DNA from: Noviherbaspirillum malthae
GTDB lineage: Bacteria; Pseudomonadota; Gammaproteobacteria; Burkholderiales; Burkholderiaceae_D
Direction of reading: 5' to 3'
DNA length: 64,000 bases
NCBI RefSeq assembly: GCF_015352985.1
Contig: NZ_JACYXF010000003.1
Location: 248,001 to 312,000 of the forward strand
The notes beneath the pieces were generated by a model. That model searched no databases, was not told the DNA's origin, and worked only from the letters and a program-made list of their open reading frames with translations. A program made the translations under genes and the position numbers. Below, one piece after another: positions 1 through 9,568 of the stretch. The stretch's first letter is position 1. Each line of letters starts with the position of its first letter.

Positions 1-1
1 C

Positions 2-163
2 ATCAATGTGCGCGAACTGCGCAGGCTGATGGGAGACCGGCGCAGCGAATACCGCATGGGCGATTTCGTGCCGGCTCGGGAGTCTGTTCATGCAACAGCC
101 AGGCATGGGCGATCGATGGATGCCGACGACGCCGGCCTGCCGAACAGCGTGCAGTGGGCCTGA
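2..163 (+). CDS. C-terminal end of an unrecognised protein (5' end outside window)
   Basis: An open frame enters from the left edge and stops at 161-163, giving about 53 C-terminal residues beginning INVRELRRLMGDRRSEY. Third codon positions are mostly G or C, like the real genes nearby, and it ends 48 bp before the convergent helicase gene. I do not recognise the family. It is short and could be a chance frame, so the call rests only on codon use and position. Confidence 0.35.
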   Translation: MNVRELRRLMGDRRSEYRMGDFVPARESVHATARHGRSMDADDAGLPNSVQWA

Positions 164-211
164 AGCTTCGGAACGCCCGAAGATCCTGAAGCACAGGCAT
201 TTGCGCGGCGG

Positions 212-2263
212 TCATGCCGCCCGGCTGCGCGTGCGCCTGCGCATGGCGGCATTCTGGGACTGCAGGATGCGGTCGATGGTCTCGGAGGCGTCGCGGGCGC
301 GCTGCTGCGCTTCCTCGCCGTGCGGAAACAGTTCCGGATTGCGGTAGCTCAGCCAGGCATAGGCCGAATACAGCTTGCAGTCGTCCTCGACTTCCTGCAG
401 ATTGCGCCGGTGATCGGTCATCTGCTGCGGCGGCAGCGTGCTGGGCTTGCCGCGCGCAACGGCGCGGGCCCATTGCTGCCATGCCTCGTGCAGGACGGGA
501 ATGCGCGAGGAGATCGGCACCAGCGACAAGGTGAACTTGTCCGCCAGCGGCATCGGCAGCGTATCCAGCCACAGCGCCCGCTCCGACTGTTCCTCGGTGA
601 TGCGCGGCGTGAAGAAGCCGTCGGGCACGTCGATGTTGTGCTCGAAGCGCCTGAGCAGCTTGGACAAGGCCTGCTCGTTGGTCACCGAGGCGATGCGGTT
701 GAGGTGCTCCAGCGTCGGCGCGACCGAAAAACCCAGCGCAGGCACGGGAGGCACCTTTTCCTGCAGCAATGAACGCATCACATAATGCGTCTGCTCGTCA
801 TAGCCGGCGACGAACCCTTCCTCATGCACGCCGAAGCGCCCGGCCCTGCCGGCGATCTGCTTTGCCAGCGCGGCGCTCAGTTCTTCCTCTTCATAGCCGT
901 TGTACTTGCTGGACGTGGTCATGACCACGCGCTGTATCGGCAGGTTCAGGCCCATGGCGATCGCGTCGGTGCCGACCACCACATCCGCCGAGCCTTCGCG
1001 GAACCGCGCCGCCTGGGCGCGGCGCACTTCCGGCGACAGGTTGCCGTAGACGGTGGCAACCGAGAGCCCGATTTCGGTGATCATGTCGCGCCACATCAGC
1101 ACGTCGCGCCGCGAGAAGGCAATCACCGCATCGCCGCGCCGCAGGTTGCGCAATTTGCGCACCGCAGTGGCTTCCATGGTCAACGGCGCCTTGCGCTTGA
1201 GCAAGCGGATCTCCAGCGGGCAGTCGAGGCGGCGCGCCAGCGCTTCAATGGCCTTGCGCGCTTCCGGAGCACCGACGAGATAGACGGTGGTGGCGGGCGC
1301 TCCGCACACCGCCGCAGTCCAGGCCGCCCCTCGGTCACGGTCGCCGAGCATCTGGATTTCATCGATCACGGCGACATCGACGCGCGTGGTGGTGTCGAGC
1401 ATTTCCACGGTGCTGGCCACGTGGGTGGCGCCTTCAACGATGCGCCTCTCCTCGCCAGTGACGAGACTGACCTTGATCGGCTCGCCGTTGCGTTCGGTGG
1501 CGGCGAGACGTTCGTAATTCTCCAGCGCCAGAAGGCGCAGCGGCGCCAGGTAGACGCCGGTCCTGGCCTTGGCCAGCGCTTCCATGGCTTCATGCGTCTT
1601 GCCGCTGTTGGTCGGCCCCAGCACGGCGATGAAACGGCGCGGCAGGCGGCGTGCCAGTTCGAAGGAGGCAGGATATTCCGCCAGATTGATGCTTTCGCGC
1701 GTGCGCTCGGCATGGATCTGTTCCTGCTGCCGCTCGATCGCATGTTCGAGCCGCTGTTCGATGCGGCCGAAGACCTGGTCGAACGGCACCGAGGATTCCT
1801 TCACCGCCAGCGCCTGCAGGAAGGTCATGGGATCGAAGCTGTAGTCGAGCGCCACTTCCGCCAGCCGGGACACGAACTGGGCTACCGTGCGGTGCAGCTT
1901 CTCGATGGCCGTCGGCGTCACGCGTTCCTGCACCAGCTGCAATTGTTTTTCCGGTCCCATGTTGCGCCATTTGCCGGTCTTGGCGAGAACCCCGTCGCCG
2001 GGGACGAGGTCGTAGGGAACATGCAGTCCCGCGGCGTCCGCAGTGCCGGCGTAGCGCACCATCACGCGCCCTTCCAGCTTCACGAGTTCTGCGCCCAGCG
2101 AGCGCACATGCTGCTCTGCAGCCTGCGGATGAATACCTTGCGGCGGCGGACTGCCGTCGCCGCCGTCAGGGCTTGCCTGCCTGTCGGTTGATTGCTCGAC
2201 CTGAGGTGTCTGGATGTCGTCGCTGCGCTCGTTGCTGCTGTTGCCGGAATTGTTTGCCATCAT
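212..2263 (-). CDS. SUV3-like DEAD/DEAH-box RNA helicase
   Basis: Predicted ATP-dependent RNA helicase of the SUV3 (SUPV3L1) type; the mitochondrial relative unwinds RNA for the degradosome. Of 683 residues, the first ~70 are low-complexity and polar. The helicase core has Walker A GPTNSGKT near residue 214, the DEIQM form of motif II near 300 that is typical of SUV3 rather than ordinary DEAD proteins, and GRAGRFG (motif VI) near 469. A SUV3-like C-terminal region follows, ending in a basic RRRTRSRAA tail. The ATG at 2263 (MMANNSG) is preferred to an upstream in-frame start at 2350, because the upstream segment does not look like protein. It stands alone and is divergent from gloA. The substrate is unknown. 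Confidence 0.85.
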   Translation of the reverse strand: MMANNSGNSSNERSDDIQTPQVEQSTDRQASPDGGDGSPPPQGIHPQAAEQHVRSLGAELVKLEGRVMVRYAGTADAAGLHVPYDLVPGDGVLAKTGKWRNMGPEKQLQLVQERVTPTAIEKLHRTVAQFVSRLAEVALDYSFDPMTFLQALAVKESSVPFDQVFGRIEQRLEHAIERQQEQIHAERTRESINLAEYPASFELARRLPRRFIAVLGPTNSGKTHEAMEALAKARTGVYLAPLRLLALENYERLAATERNGEPIKVSLVTGEERRIVEGATHVASTVEMLDTTTRVDVAVIDEIQMLGDRDRGAAWTAAVCGAPATTVYLVGAPEARKAIEALARRLDCPLEIRLLKRKAPLTMEATAVRKLRNLRRGDAVIAFSRRDVLMWRDMITEIGLSVATVYGNLSPEVRRAQAARFREGSADVVVGTDAIAMGLNLPIQRVVMTTSSKYNGYEEEELSAALAKQIAGRAGRFGVHEEGFVAGYDEQTHYVMRSLLQEKVPPVPALGFSVAPTLEHLNRIASVTNEQALSKLLRRFEHNIDVPDGFFTPRITEEQSERALWLDTLPMPLADKFTLSLVPISSRIPVLHEAWQQWARAVARGKPSTLPPQQMTDHRRNLQEVEDDCKLYSAYAWLSYRNPELFPHGEEAQQRARDASETIDRILQSQNAAMRRRTRSRAA

Positions 2264-2403
2264 TCGCGTTTCATGTGTTTTTGCTAGGATGCCTGGCTTG
2301 CATGCGGGTTCAATGCAACTCGTGCGCCGCCATGCACTGTCAATGCGCATTGGGCGGACTGCGTGATGCCGCTGGACTTTTTCCTTTTTTCTTATCTACG
2401 ATC

Positions 2404-2940
2404 ATGAGCTTCCATACCGAAATGCACCCCGGCGTTGCCGCCGACGTTCCCGCCGCCACGCGCGGCTTCGTCTTCAACCATAGCATGCTGCGCGTGAAGG
2501 ATCCGGCCGTATCGCTGGACTTCTATTCGCGCGTGCTGGGCATGCGCCTGCTGCGCAAGCTGGACTTTCCCGAGATGAAGTTTTCGCTGTATTTTCTTGC
2601 CCGTCCCGAAGAGGGCGCAGCGATACCGGAAGACGAAGGCGCGCGTACCAGCTGGACCTTCAGCCAGCGCGGCATCCTCGAGCTGACGCACAACTGGGGC
2701 ACGGAACAGGACCCTGACTTTCACTATCACGACGGCAATGCGCAGCCGCAAGGTTTCGGACACATCTGCTTTTCCGTGCCCGACCTGGCGGCAGCGGTAA
2801 GCTGGTTCGATGAGAACAAGGTGGCATTCGTCAAACGCCCCGATCAGGGCAAGATGAAGGACGTCGCTTTCATCAAGGACCCCGACGGTTACTGGATCGA
2901 GATCGTGCAGCCTTCCTTGCTGTCCGGACTGGGCCGCTGA
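2404..2940 (+). CDS. gloA: Glyoxalase I (lactoylglutathione lyase)
   Basis: Isomerises the methylglyoxal-glutathione hemithioacetal to S-lactoylglutathione, in the cytoplasm. The 178-residue protein is a VOC-fold enzyme resembling the longer human/Pseudomonas type: HSMLRVKD, LGMRLLRKLDFPEMKFSLYF, LELTHNWGTE, GFGHI and DPDGYWIEI occur in order. The metal ligands expected by alignment are H26, E93, H120 and E166; the first is His, where human GLO1 has Gln. The start at 2404 gives the family N-terminus; the frame is open further upstream but without family similarity. It is divergent from the helicase gene. Confidence 0.93.
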   Translation: MSFHTEMHPGVAADVPAATRGFVFNHSMLRVKDPAVSLDFYSRVLGMRLLRKLDFPEMKFSLYFLARPEEGAAIPEDEGARTSWTFSQRGILELTHNWGTEQDPDFHYHDGNAQPQGFGHICFSVPDLAAAVSWFDENKVAFVKRPDQGKMKDVAFIKDPDGYWIEIVQPSLLSGLGR

Positions 2941-2988
2941 TCTTTCAAGCCACTTGGGTGCTTCCCTGCGCTCGAGGAAGCATCAGGC

Positions 2989-3022
2989 GAAAAAAAACCC
3001 GCAGACCTTGCGGTTTGCGGGT
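2989..3022 (-). terminator. Rho-independent terminator of the M16 protease gene
   Basis: On the minus strand a CCCGCA...TGCGGG hairpin is followed by a run of eight T. It lies about 130 bp beyond the stop of the M16 protease gene and faces the end of gloA. Confidence 0.75.
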
Positions 3023-3152
3023 GAATCCAATTCAAGGAGAGTTGGAGGAGACAGTTGCAAGATTAGTGCACCGCACAAAAAATGTCTGCTTTCCGTTGGT
3101 GATATCTGTTATTCCAGATATCTATATCTAGCTCTCCTCCATCCTGTGTCTC

Positions 3153-6008
3153 TTACTCCGCAAGGGCTGCCAGCTCAGTCAGTTCAAGGCCTGCGAGGTC
3201 CTGTGCCTTGTTGCCGATGAAGGCCGCACGGCTGTAGGATTTGCCATGCAGCCATGTCGCAGCGGCCTGCTTCAGCTTTTCTGCGCTGCACTGCAGCACG
3301 CCTTGGCGGTAACGCTGCCGCATCTCTTCATCGATATGCTGCTGCGATTGTTCCCAAGCCCACATCACCGCGCCATAAGGTGAACGGGGGCGGTCGAGAC
3401 CTTGAATGACGCAAATGATCGCTTCCTCGATGTTTTCCTGATTCAGCTCAGCTTCGATCACCCAGGCGATGGCCTTTTCGAAATCCTGATACGTCGCGGC
3501 CAGCCGCGGATCGCGGTAGGACGTCATGGCGAAGGTGCCGGTGGACGGCGAATAGTAGGCGTTGCCGCCATAGGCGCCGCCCTCTTCCCGCAAGGCCTGA
3601 TGCAGCACGACATTGGTCAGCAATTCGCCGAGCACGGCGAGTGCGGCCGCATCGGAGTCGGCCAGCGTAGGCGCGCGCCAGACTGCAAAACAGTGGTTGA
3701 CCTGCGCATCCGCGTGCAGTGCGGCGTTGCTGGTGCCGGACGCCGCTTGCGGCGCCTCTGCAGCCGGGAAGCGAGGCGCGGCCGCTTCGGGCAGGCGGAT
3801 CTGGCGTGCCAGTTCGGTGCTTTGGTTTGCCGCACCGGCAGCCATGATGGTCAAGGGCGAGCCGAGGATTTGCCGGTGCAGGTCCTCAAGGCGTGCGGCA
3901 ATTTCCTTCAATCCCTGCTCGGACTCCAGCTGCGCATGCAGTTGCCGGAAGAAGGACAGCGAGGCGACGCCCTTGGCCGTGTCTTCGAAGCGGCGCAGCG
4001 GGGACAGCGGTGCCGACGATGCATACCGCGCATAGTCATCGCCTTCGTCGGCGAGGCTGTCGCGCATGTTCTGCACCTTGCTGTCGATGAGGAAGGCAAT
4101 GCGGTCGAGCTCGTCGAAGCGCGGTGCCCGAAGGGATTCGGAAATGATTTCCGCGATCGCCCGCTGCTCCTCGGCCAGCCCCTTCGCATAGTAGTCGACA
4201 TGCATGTTCAGGCTGCGGTCGGGCCGCTGCGACTGGGTCACATGCAGATTGATGTCGAAGAAGGGTACGCGCGCATGGCGCCATGCGTCCGCCTCCTCGT
4301 AGGACATGGCGCCCACGCCGAGTTCCGGCACCACTTCGATGTACAGCTGCAGCCACGGCCAGGTTTCCTCGGGCATGCCCGACACGTCGGCCAGCACGCG
4401 CGCATAGGCGATGCCGTTGGAAGCGATCGGCGTCACCACGATGCCCGCCTCCGCGGCCGGCAGGACCGGCATCGGATGCGGCTGGGGATTGACGTCCTCC
4501 GGCCTGATGCGGGGGAGCAGATCGTTGTTGACCGGCTGGCGCTGGCGTTCCAGCAGGGCTGCGGACTCCGTGCGTATGCGCTCCTTCTCCGCCTCGGACA
4601 GGCCGGCCTGCAGCGCATCGAGGCGCTCGTCCTCGATGCGCTTGCGCTTCTGGAAGTATTCCGGGTCGGGCACGACCTGCGCGTCGAGCCGTGTCTGATT
4701 GCCGATGAGTTCGCGCACCAGGCTCTTGAAGTAGGCGGGATCTGCAATTTCCTCCTGAAGCCGGACCAGCACGTCTTCGCTGTCGAAGGCATTCATGATG
4801 TCGCCGCCGTACATTTCATGCGGCATCGCGCGCAGCAGCTGACGCAGCAGATGCGGCGTCGAACCGCCGGTGATTTCCCGCTGGCGGAAACGGATGTCGC
4901 GCAAGGTGGCGGCCAGTATTTCCTGCGGCACGCCCTCGCGTGCGGCTTCTTCGAGGGCGCTCCAGATGCGGTCACGCGCCTTGCCGACCTGAGCCGCGGT
5001 CAATCCTTCCATGCCGAGATGGAAGACCATCTGCCGCCCGCCGGCGTCGGTGCCGTTCAATGCGGACGGCCGGCCGTAACCGGCGGACTCCATCGCCCGC
5101 ATCAGCGGAGCGGCGGCATTGCCCAGCAGCCCGGCTTCCAGCAGTTCGGCGCGGTAGTAGCTTTGCGGATCCACCGCGTCGCCGAGCAGCCATGCGATCT
5201 GCACGCCGTGTTCGCGGGTCGGCACTTCGATGCGCGCCTGCTCCGGCGCGCTCCATGCGGTTGCGCGCTCGGGCAGCAGGCGAGGGCTGCGGCCCGACAG
5301 GCGGGACAGTACGCGCTCCTCGATCATGGCCTGCACTTCCTTTGGATCGACGCTTCCCGCGGTCATGAAGACGGCCTGGGACGGATGGTAGTGCGAGGCG
5401 TGGAATTCCTTGAGCGCCGCATGGGTCAGCTCGGGAATGACGAGCGGATCGCCGCCCGACTCGACGGCATAGGTGGTATTGCGCATCAGCTGCGCGGCGA
5501 TGCCGCTGTCGAGCGCTCGCACCGGGTCGCCGAAGGCGCCTTTCATTTCATTGAACACGATGCCCTGGTAGGACAGCTTGTCGCCGTCCAGGGACAGGCG
5601 CCACCCCTCCTGCAGGAAGTCCAGGTAGTCGAGCCGCGGGAAGAAAGCAGCATCCAGGTAGACGTCGAGCAGGTTGAAGAAGTCGGTCTTGTCGGTGCTG
5701 GCGAAGGGATAGACCGTCTTGTCCGGATAGGTCATCGCATTCATGAAATGCGCGATCGAGCGGCGCGACATGGCAAAGAAGGGGTCGCGCACCGGATAGC
5801 GGTCGCTGCCGCACAGAGCGAGATGTTCAAGAATGTGCGCTCGCCCGTCGCTGACGTCGGGGACGGTGGGAAAACCTACCAGGAAGACCATTTCCGCATC
5901 GTCGGTGGCGAGGTGAATATGTCTTGCGCCGGTATTGCTGTCTTCGTATTCCTGAACCTCGGCTTGCATGGCAGGAATGTGACGGGTGCGGAGTTTTTGG
6001 AATGTCAT
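3153..6008 (-). CDS. PreP-like M16C (insulinase-family) metalloprotease
   Basis: A 951-residue zinc peptidase of the presequence-protease (PreP/Cym1) type, which degrades short unstructured peptides in a closed chamber. The inverted zinc motif HILEH is at residues 58-62, in the PreP context HILEHLALCGS. The third ligand is probably E154 in NEMKGAF. The rest matches the expected four-domain M16C layout, with a C-terminal stretch (VLHQALREEGGAYGGNAYY) holding the conserved R/Y substrate-binding region. No signal peptide is visible, so it is probably cytoplasmic. Full family length; start at 6008 (MTFQKLRTRHIP). Transcribed alone and followed by a terminator. Confidence 0.9.
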   Translation of the reverse strand: MTFQKLRTRHIPAMQAEVQEYEDSNTGARHIHLATDDAEMVFLVGFPTVPDVSDGRAHILEHLALCGSDRYPVRDPFFAMSRRSIAHFMNAMTYPDKTVYPFASTDKTDFFNLLDVYLDAAFFPRLDYLDFLQEGWRLSLDGDKLSYQGIVFNEMKGAFGDPVRALDSGIAAQLMRNTTYAVESGGDPLVIPELTHAALKEFHASHYHPSQAVFMTAGSVDPKEVQAMIEERVLSRLSGRSPRLLPERATAWSAPEQARIEVPTREHGVQIAWLLGDAVDPQSYYRAELLEAGLLGNAAAPLMRAMESAGYGRPSALNGTDAGGRQMVFHLGMEGLTAAQVGKARDRIWSALEEAAREGVPQEILAATLRDIRFRQREITGGSTPHLLRQLLRAMPHEMYGGDIMNAFDSEDVLVRLQEEIADPAYFKSLVRELIGNQTRLDAQVVPDPEYFQKRKRIEDERLDALQAGLSEAEKERIRTESAALLERQRQPVNNDLLPRIRPEDVNPQPHPMPVLPAAEAGIVVTPIASNGIAYARVLADVSGMPEETWPWLQLYIEVVPELGVGAMSYEEADAWRHARVPFFDINLHVTQSQRPDRSLNMHVDYYAKGLAEEQRAIAEIISESLRAPRFDELDRIAFLIDSKVQNMRDSLADEGDDYARYASSAPLSPLRRFEDTAKGVASLSFFRQLHAQLESEQGLKEIAARLEDLHRQILGSPLTIMAAGAANQSTELARQIRLPEAAAPRFPAAEAPQAASGTSNAALHADAQVNHCFAVWRAPTLADSDAAALAVLGELLTNVVLHQALREEGGAYGGNAYYSPSTGTFAMTSYRDPRLAATYQDFEKAIAWVIEAELNQENIEEAIICVIQGLDRPRSPYGAVMWAWEQSQQHIDEEMRQRYRQGVLQCSAEKLKQAAATWLHGKSYSRAAFIGNKAQDLAGLELTELAALAE

Positions 6009-6383
6009 CGTGAGTGCAGCTTGAGTTGGATAGATGCAGAATCGTTAAAGGTATGTTGCCGGCAGTACGGTGCGGTTCCGGTCGCCGGTTAGCGCACTGG
6101 CCAGTATGCTTTCATGTGCAGACAAGTCTGGAAAGTTCAACTGTACCTTGATACGGAAGCGGCTGCCGGGTTGATTGGACTGTCATTGCGCAGTACGGTT
6201 GCGGCAATAGCGGTCATTCTCGACGCGATACTTTCTTGTAACGCACGGGGCTGGTTGCAACACTGACCGCAAGCGCGTGCATTGAGCCGAATTGCAATCA
6301 AACGAACTAACCGCTGATTTCCCATCGAAGCATGCCATAAAAGAAACGCACTGCGTTTGACGTGGCCCGGCATGGCCGCTGGT

Positions 6384-8294
6384 TCAATCTCCACTCTCTT
6401 TTACCTGTCTGAGCCATTCGGTACTTGCCGCCGAAAACACATTCATTCCCTCCTCTGCATGGTGTACGGCACACCGATCGAAAAAAGATTTCAGCTGACC
6501 ATACAGGGTGCCCGACGTGATACCCGCCTTCGGATCGGCGTCTCGCAAACGCGCCGGACTCCATGGCGCGCGTTCGGCGATATCCGCAGCTCGCCCGAGC
6601 AGGAATACCCCATGATTCGAGGGATGAGTTGGATCTGAATGCAAACTTCTGGATTCCAGATAGGCTGAAACGTCGCGGACGAAGGCATCGTCTAGTTGGA
6701 AAGTCTGCCGGCCTCTGCTTCCGCTTCCGTCGATAATCAGGCTCCAGCCGGCGTCGGCATCCCGATGCAAGGCATCGACGCGGCAGGACACGATATCCGC
6801 AAGCCGCAGGCCTGTTGTTTCGAACAGCTTCAGCGCAAGCTTGAGGCGTCTGTGCACGGAATTATCCGGCAGGCTCGCCGCCTGCTGCCAAAGGTGGCGC
6901 CACTGTTCCGGCGTCAGGCACTTTTCCTGCGGTTTGGCCGATGCCGCAGCGGTGTCATGTTTCGCTACCGAGGCCCCTGCCCATGGATTGGCGTCGAGGT
7001 AGTGCTGCTCCACCAGATAGGCATAAAGACTTTTGAGGACGGTGCATGCATGGCGGCGCGCAGCCGTCGAGAGCGGGCCTTCGAATGGCCTCCACAACGG
7101 GCTCCATTTCTCCCTGCCGCGCTTGCCGCACCATTGTTCAGCCGGAGCGGGATTGGACAGGAATTCCAGGTAAGCCTGGCAGTCGGTCAGCTCGACGGAG
7201 GACAGAGGAATCCGGCGCTGCACGACTGCCCAGAGGAGAAAGCGTTCTGCCTCGCGCAAATAGGAGCGTTGTGTGTGCGTCAGTTTTTCGGAATGACTTC
7301 CGGCCGGCGGCGCGGAGCCGCCCTTGGCTTGTATCCAGCTGAAGATGGCCTCGACATCGTTCGATGCCGGAATGGCGCATTGCTGCTGAGGAAGACGATG
7401 GGTGCCGGAGGATCCGTCAAGATGATGCGGAACGATCAGCTTCTCGATAGGCACTACGGCAGTTGCAGCCGGAACGACTTCGGCAAGTTGACTGGCGCCC
7501 AGCGCCGTACGCGGAGCATTGACATGCTGACCGATCGTCATCCCGATGGTGTGCTCATGCGCCTGCAGCCATGCGACGATGCGCTCGGCCTTTCCTTTCC
7601 CGATCGCTTTCACGCCGACCCACCAGCGGAAGCCGATACCGTTGATCCGCTCGAACAGCGAGCGCAAGGTCGTCAGGCCTGCGGCCTCCAGGCGCTGTGC
7701 AAGGTCGGGATTGAACCATGCCGATACTGGATCATCGGCAAGCGGCGGTTGCACGGCGAGCGCCTCGAGCCAGTGCAGCGCCTCCAGCTGTTTGCTGATG
7801 AGGCGCCGACGCCGGGATTGGGTCGCTCGCTGGCTGCCGTAGCGGCTTTGGTAATGTTCAATCTGCTCGGCCTGGGAGAAATCTTCCAGGCCGTGGGCGA
7901 GCGCATATTCCTCGAGACTGGGAAGCCTTTCACTCTTGTCTTCAATGCGATTGGGGTCAATGCGGATCAGCCGGGCCAATCCATGCCGTTCGCTTCGCCG
8001 CGCAGCCGCCGCGAATTCATCCCTGATCCATTGGATCGTGCGGTTCACATTGCGAACATCATCATGTTCGCCCTCCACGCGCAGATACCGGTTCCAGCTT
8101 TCCCGGGTGTCCAATCCCTGTACGACGGCACGCATGAACGCGAAATGCCCGATATGCAACCGGCGCGCAGTCGTGCCTTGGATCAGCATCGCAAGCGAAT
8201 GGGCCGGCTTCTTCAAAATCGCTGTGGAATTAGCCGCCTGATTGGTCATGGAAGATGTGAACGAAAGGAATTGGTCGCCGCCGTCTATTATCAT
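6384..8294 (-). pseudogene. Tyrosine recombinase (DUF3701-type phage integrase) lacking its catalytic C-terminus
   Basis: About 636 residues. The N-terminal domain (HFAFMRAVVQGLD...SWNRYL) matches the DUF3701-type integrases of Burkholderiales; a SAM-like core-binding region follows near residues 350-450 and then the start of the catalytic domain, with the first Arg box TGLRLADIVSCRV. The frame stops just after ASTEWLRQVKESGD, where relatives read STHWLRHT: the HxxR His is Glu, the beta-hairpin Lys is absent (GSRGRQT), and the second Arg context, His/Trp and nucleophilic Tyr are missing. In another minus frame (about 6137-6394) the peptide AFLLWHASMGNQR looks like a decayed GHAS box, suggesting a frameshift. 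Starts are possible at 8294 (ATG), 8249 (ATG) or 8315 (TTG). Probably an inactive remnant of the replicon's recombinase. Confidence 0.7.
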
Positions 8295-8907
8295 TGATCG
8301 CAAAAATTGTTGCAACCAGACAGCTTTTCTTGGCAGCTCTTTGCTTTTTCCTTTGAATTCAAGCGCTTAGCGCTAGTATTTCAGCCCTTACTGCAAGCAG
8401 ATGCCTTTGCATATCTCCGAGCTGGCTGGTCGACTGAGTAATGCTTTTATAGCAGCGTTCCGTAACAAGAATCAGTGAAAGCTGAACCTTGGTACTCGTG
8501 CTTCAATTCTTTCATCTGCTTATTTATGCATGGTCCTGCCACATCCGCGACATAACGCGCCAAGGAAGAAGAATGATCTTTTCGCTTGGTGGGATCAGGT
8601 AGTCGAGCGAAGCTCCTTAACAGGACCGCCAATGGCGTGCGCAGCACGGCCAGACCGGAGACCGCAATCCCGTGCTTCGCAATGACTTGGCATCACTACA
8701 AGCAAACGCACCCTAACGATGCTGCTGCCGCGGTACAGGCTCCTCTATCGGAGGATGCTATATCTTGCTACGGCACCGTTCCTCACCTATTCACCTCGCA
8801 CTTTACTCTCGATTCCGTTCAATACCACTTGAACTCTCCACTATTAGCGGTTGGCCTTTGATAGGTTTGCGTCAATCGCTATTCGAGTCGGCAAATCTAC
8901 GGCTTGA

Positions 8908-8924
8908 GGTGAGAAGATTTGGGA
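8908..8924 (+). repeat. Distal iteron 1
   Basis: GGTGAGAAGATTTGGGA, a 17-bp match to the iterons beside the rep gene about 4.3 kb away, in the same orientation. Confidence 0.7.
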
Positions 8925-8976
8925 GGAGATTTGGTTGGAACTGGGAGATATATGTCCATTGTCATCCGCACCGTAC

Positions 8977-8989
8977 TTGTACGGTACAA
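8977..8989. other. parS-like centromere site 1
   Basis: TTGTACGGTACAA, a palindrome with arms TTGTAC/GTACAA around one base. The same 13-mer occurs twice just downstream of parB. Its role as a ParB site is inferred from the repetition and from the adjacent parAB pair. Confidence 0.65.
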
Positions 8990-9164
8990 ACGAGCTGATG
9001 CCCCTGCGTTCCAATTAGTTGTGGGCTCCCTAAAATGGAACAGAAAGCTTTACCCTCTGCCTAATTTAGCGCCTTTGAATAGAACAAACCGTGATGTTGA
9101 TGCTTTCCTCTAGAAGGGCAACTGCGGAACGAAATTTCTCATGCCAGTCAAGCGTCGGTCTATG

Positions 9165-9181
9165 GGTGAGAACTTTTGGGA
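9165..9181 (+). repeat. Distal iteron 2
   Basis: GGTGAGAACTTTTGGGA, essentially the consensus of the family seen at 13.17-13.34 kb. Confidence 0.7.
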
Positions 9182-9551
9182 GGCGGCCGAGCAAGTCAAT
9201 CTTGCTCAGGTTCAGGGTCTTGTTCGGAAGAATAGCGTTCGCTCATGCAACGGGAAACTCTTCGAATAGCTTAAGCAACTTAGCTCGTGCGGTGCTGCCA
9301 ACATGGCGCCTCCAAGACTTCAATAGTCAAAGCTACTCATGACAAGTAATGTTCTCAATGGACTTGAGGCGACCGAGGCTCGTTATCAAGCTTCTGCTGT
9401 ATGGAAGTGATTATCGTAAGCAAGATATCAGTTATGCTCCGGCTACTACTATGCCTCGCTGTCCTGCACGCTTCCTCTCGCTGGTTCGACTTCCTGCTTC
9501 CAACCCTTGGATGATTTGTGACTCAAAGGAAATTCCGTCTCCACTTTCAAA

Positions 9552-9568
9552 GGTGAGAAAATTTGGGA
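9552..9568 (+). repeat. Distal iteron 3
   Basis: GGTGAGAAAATTTGGGA, 17 bp, same orientation as the other copies. Confidence 0.7.

Noticed and set aside
785..2191. Long plus-strand open frame opposite the helicase gene
   Set aside because: Antisense shadow of a high-GC gene: Arg/His/Gly-rich, no recognisable domain, and the minus frame has clear helicase motifs.
3402..6092. 896-codon plus-strand frame opposite the M16 protease
   Set aside because: Mirror of the real gene; composition (His, Arg, Gln) is typical of an antisense frame and the opposite strand shows HILEH and other family motifs.
8447..8647. 66-codon minus-strand frame in the gene-free stretch
   Set aside because: GTG start, no Shine-Dalgarno sequence, no recognisable sequence; indistinguishable from chance.
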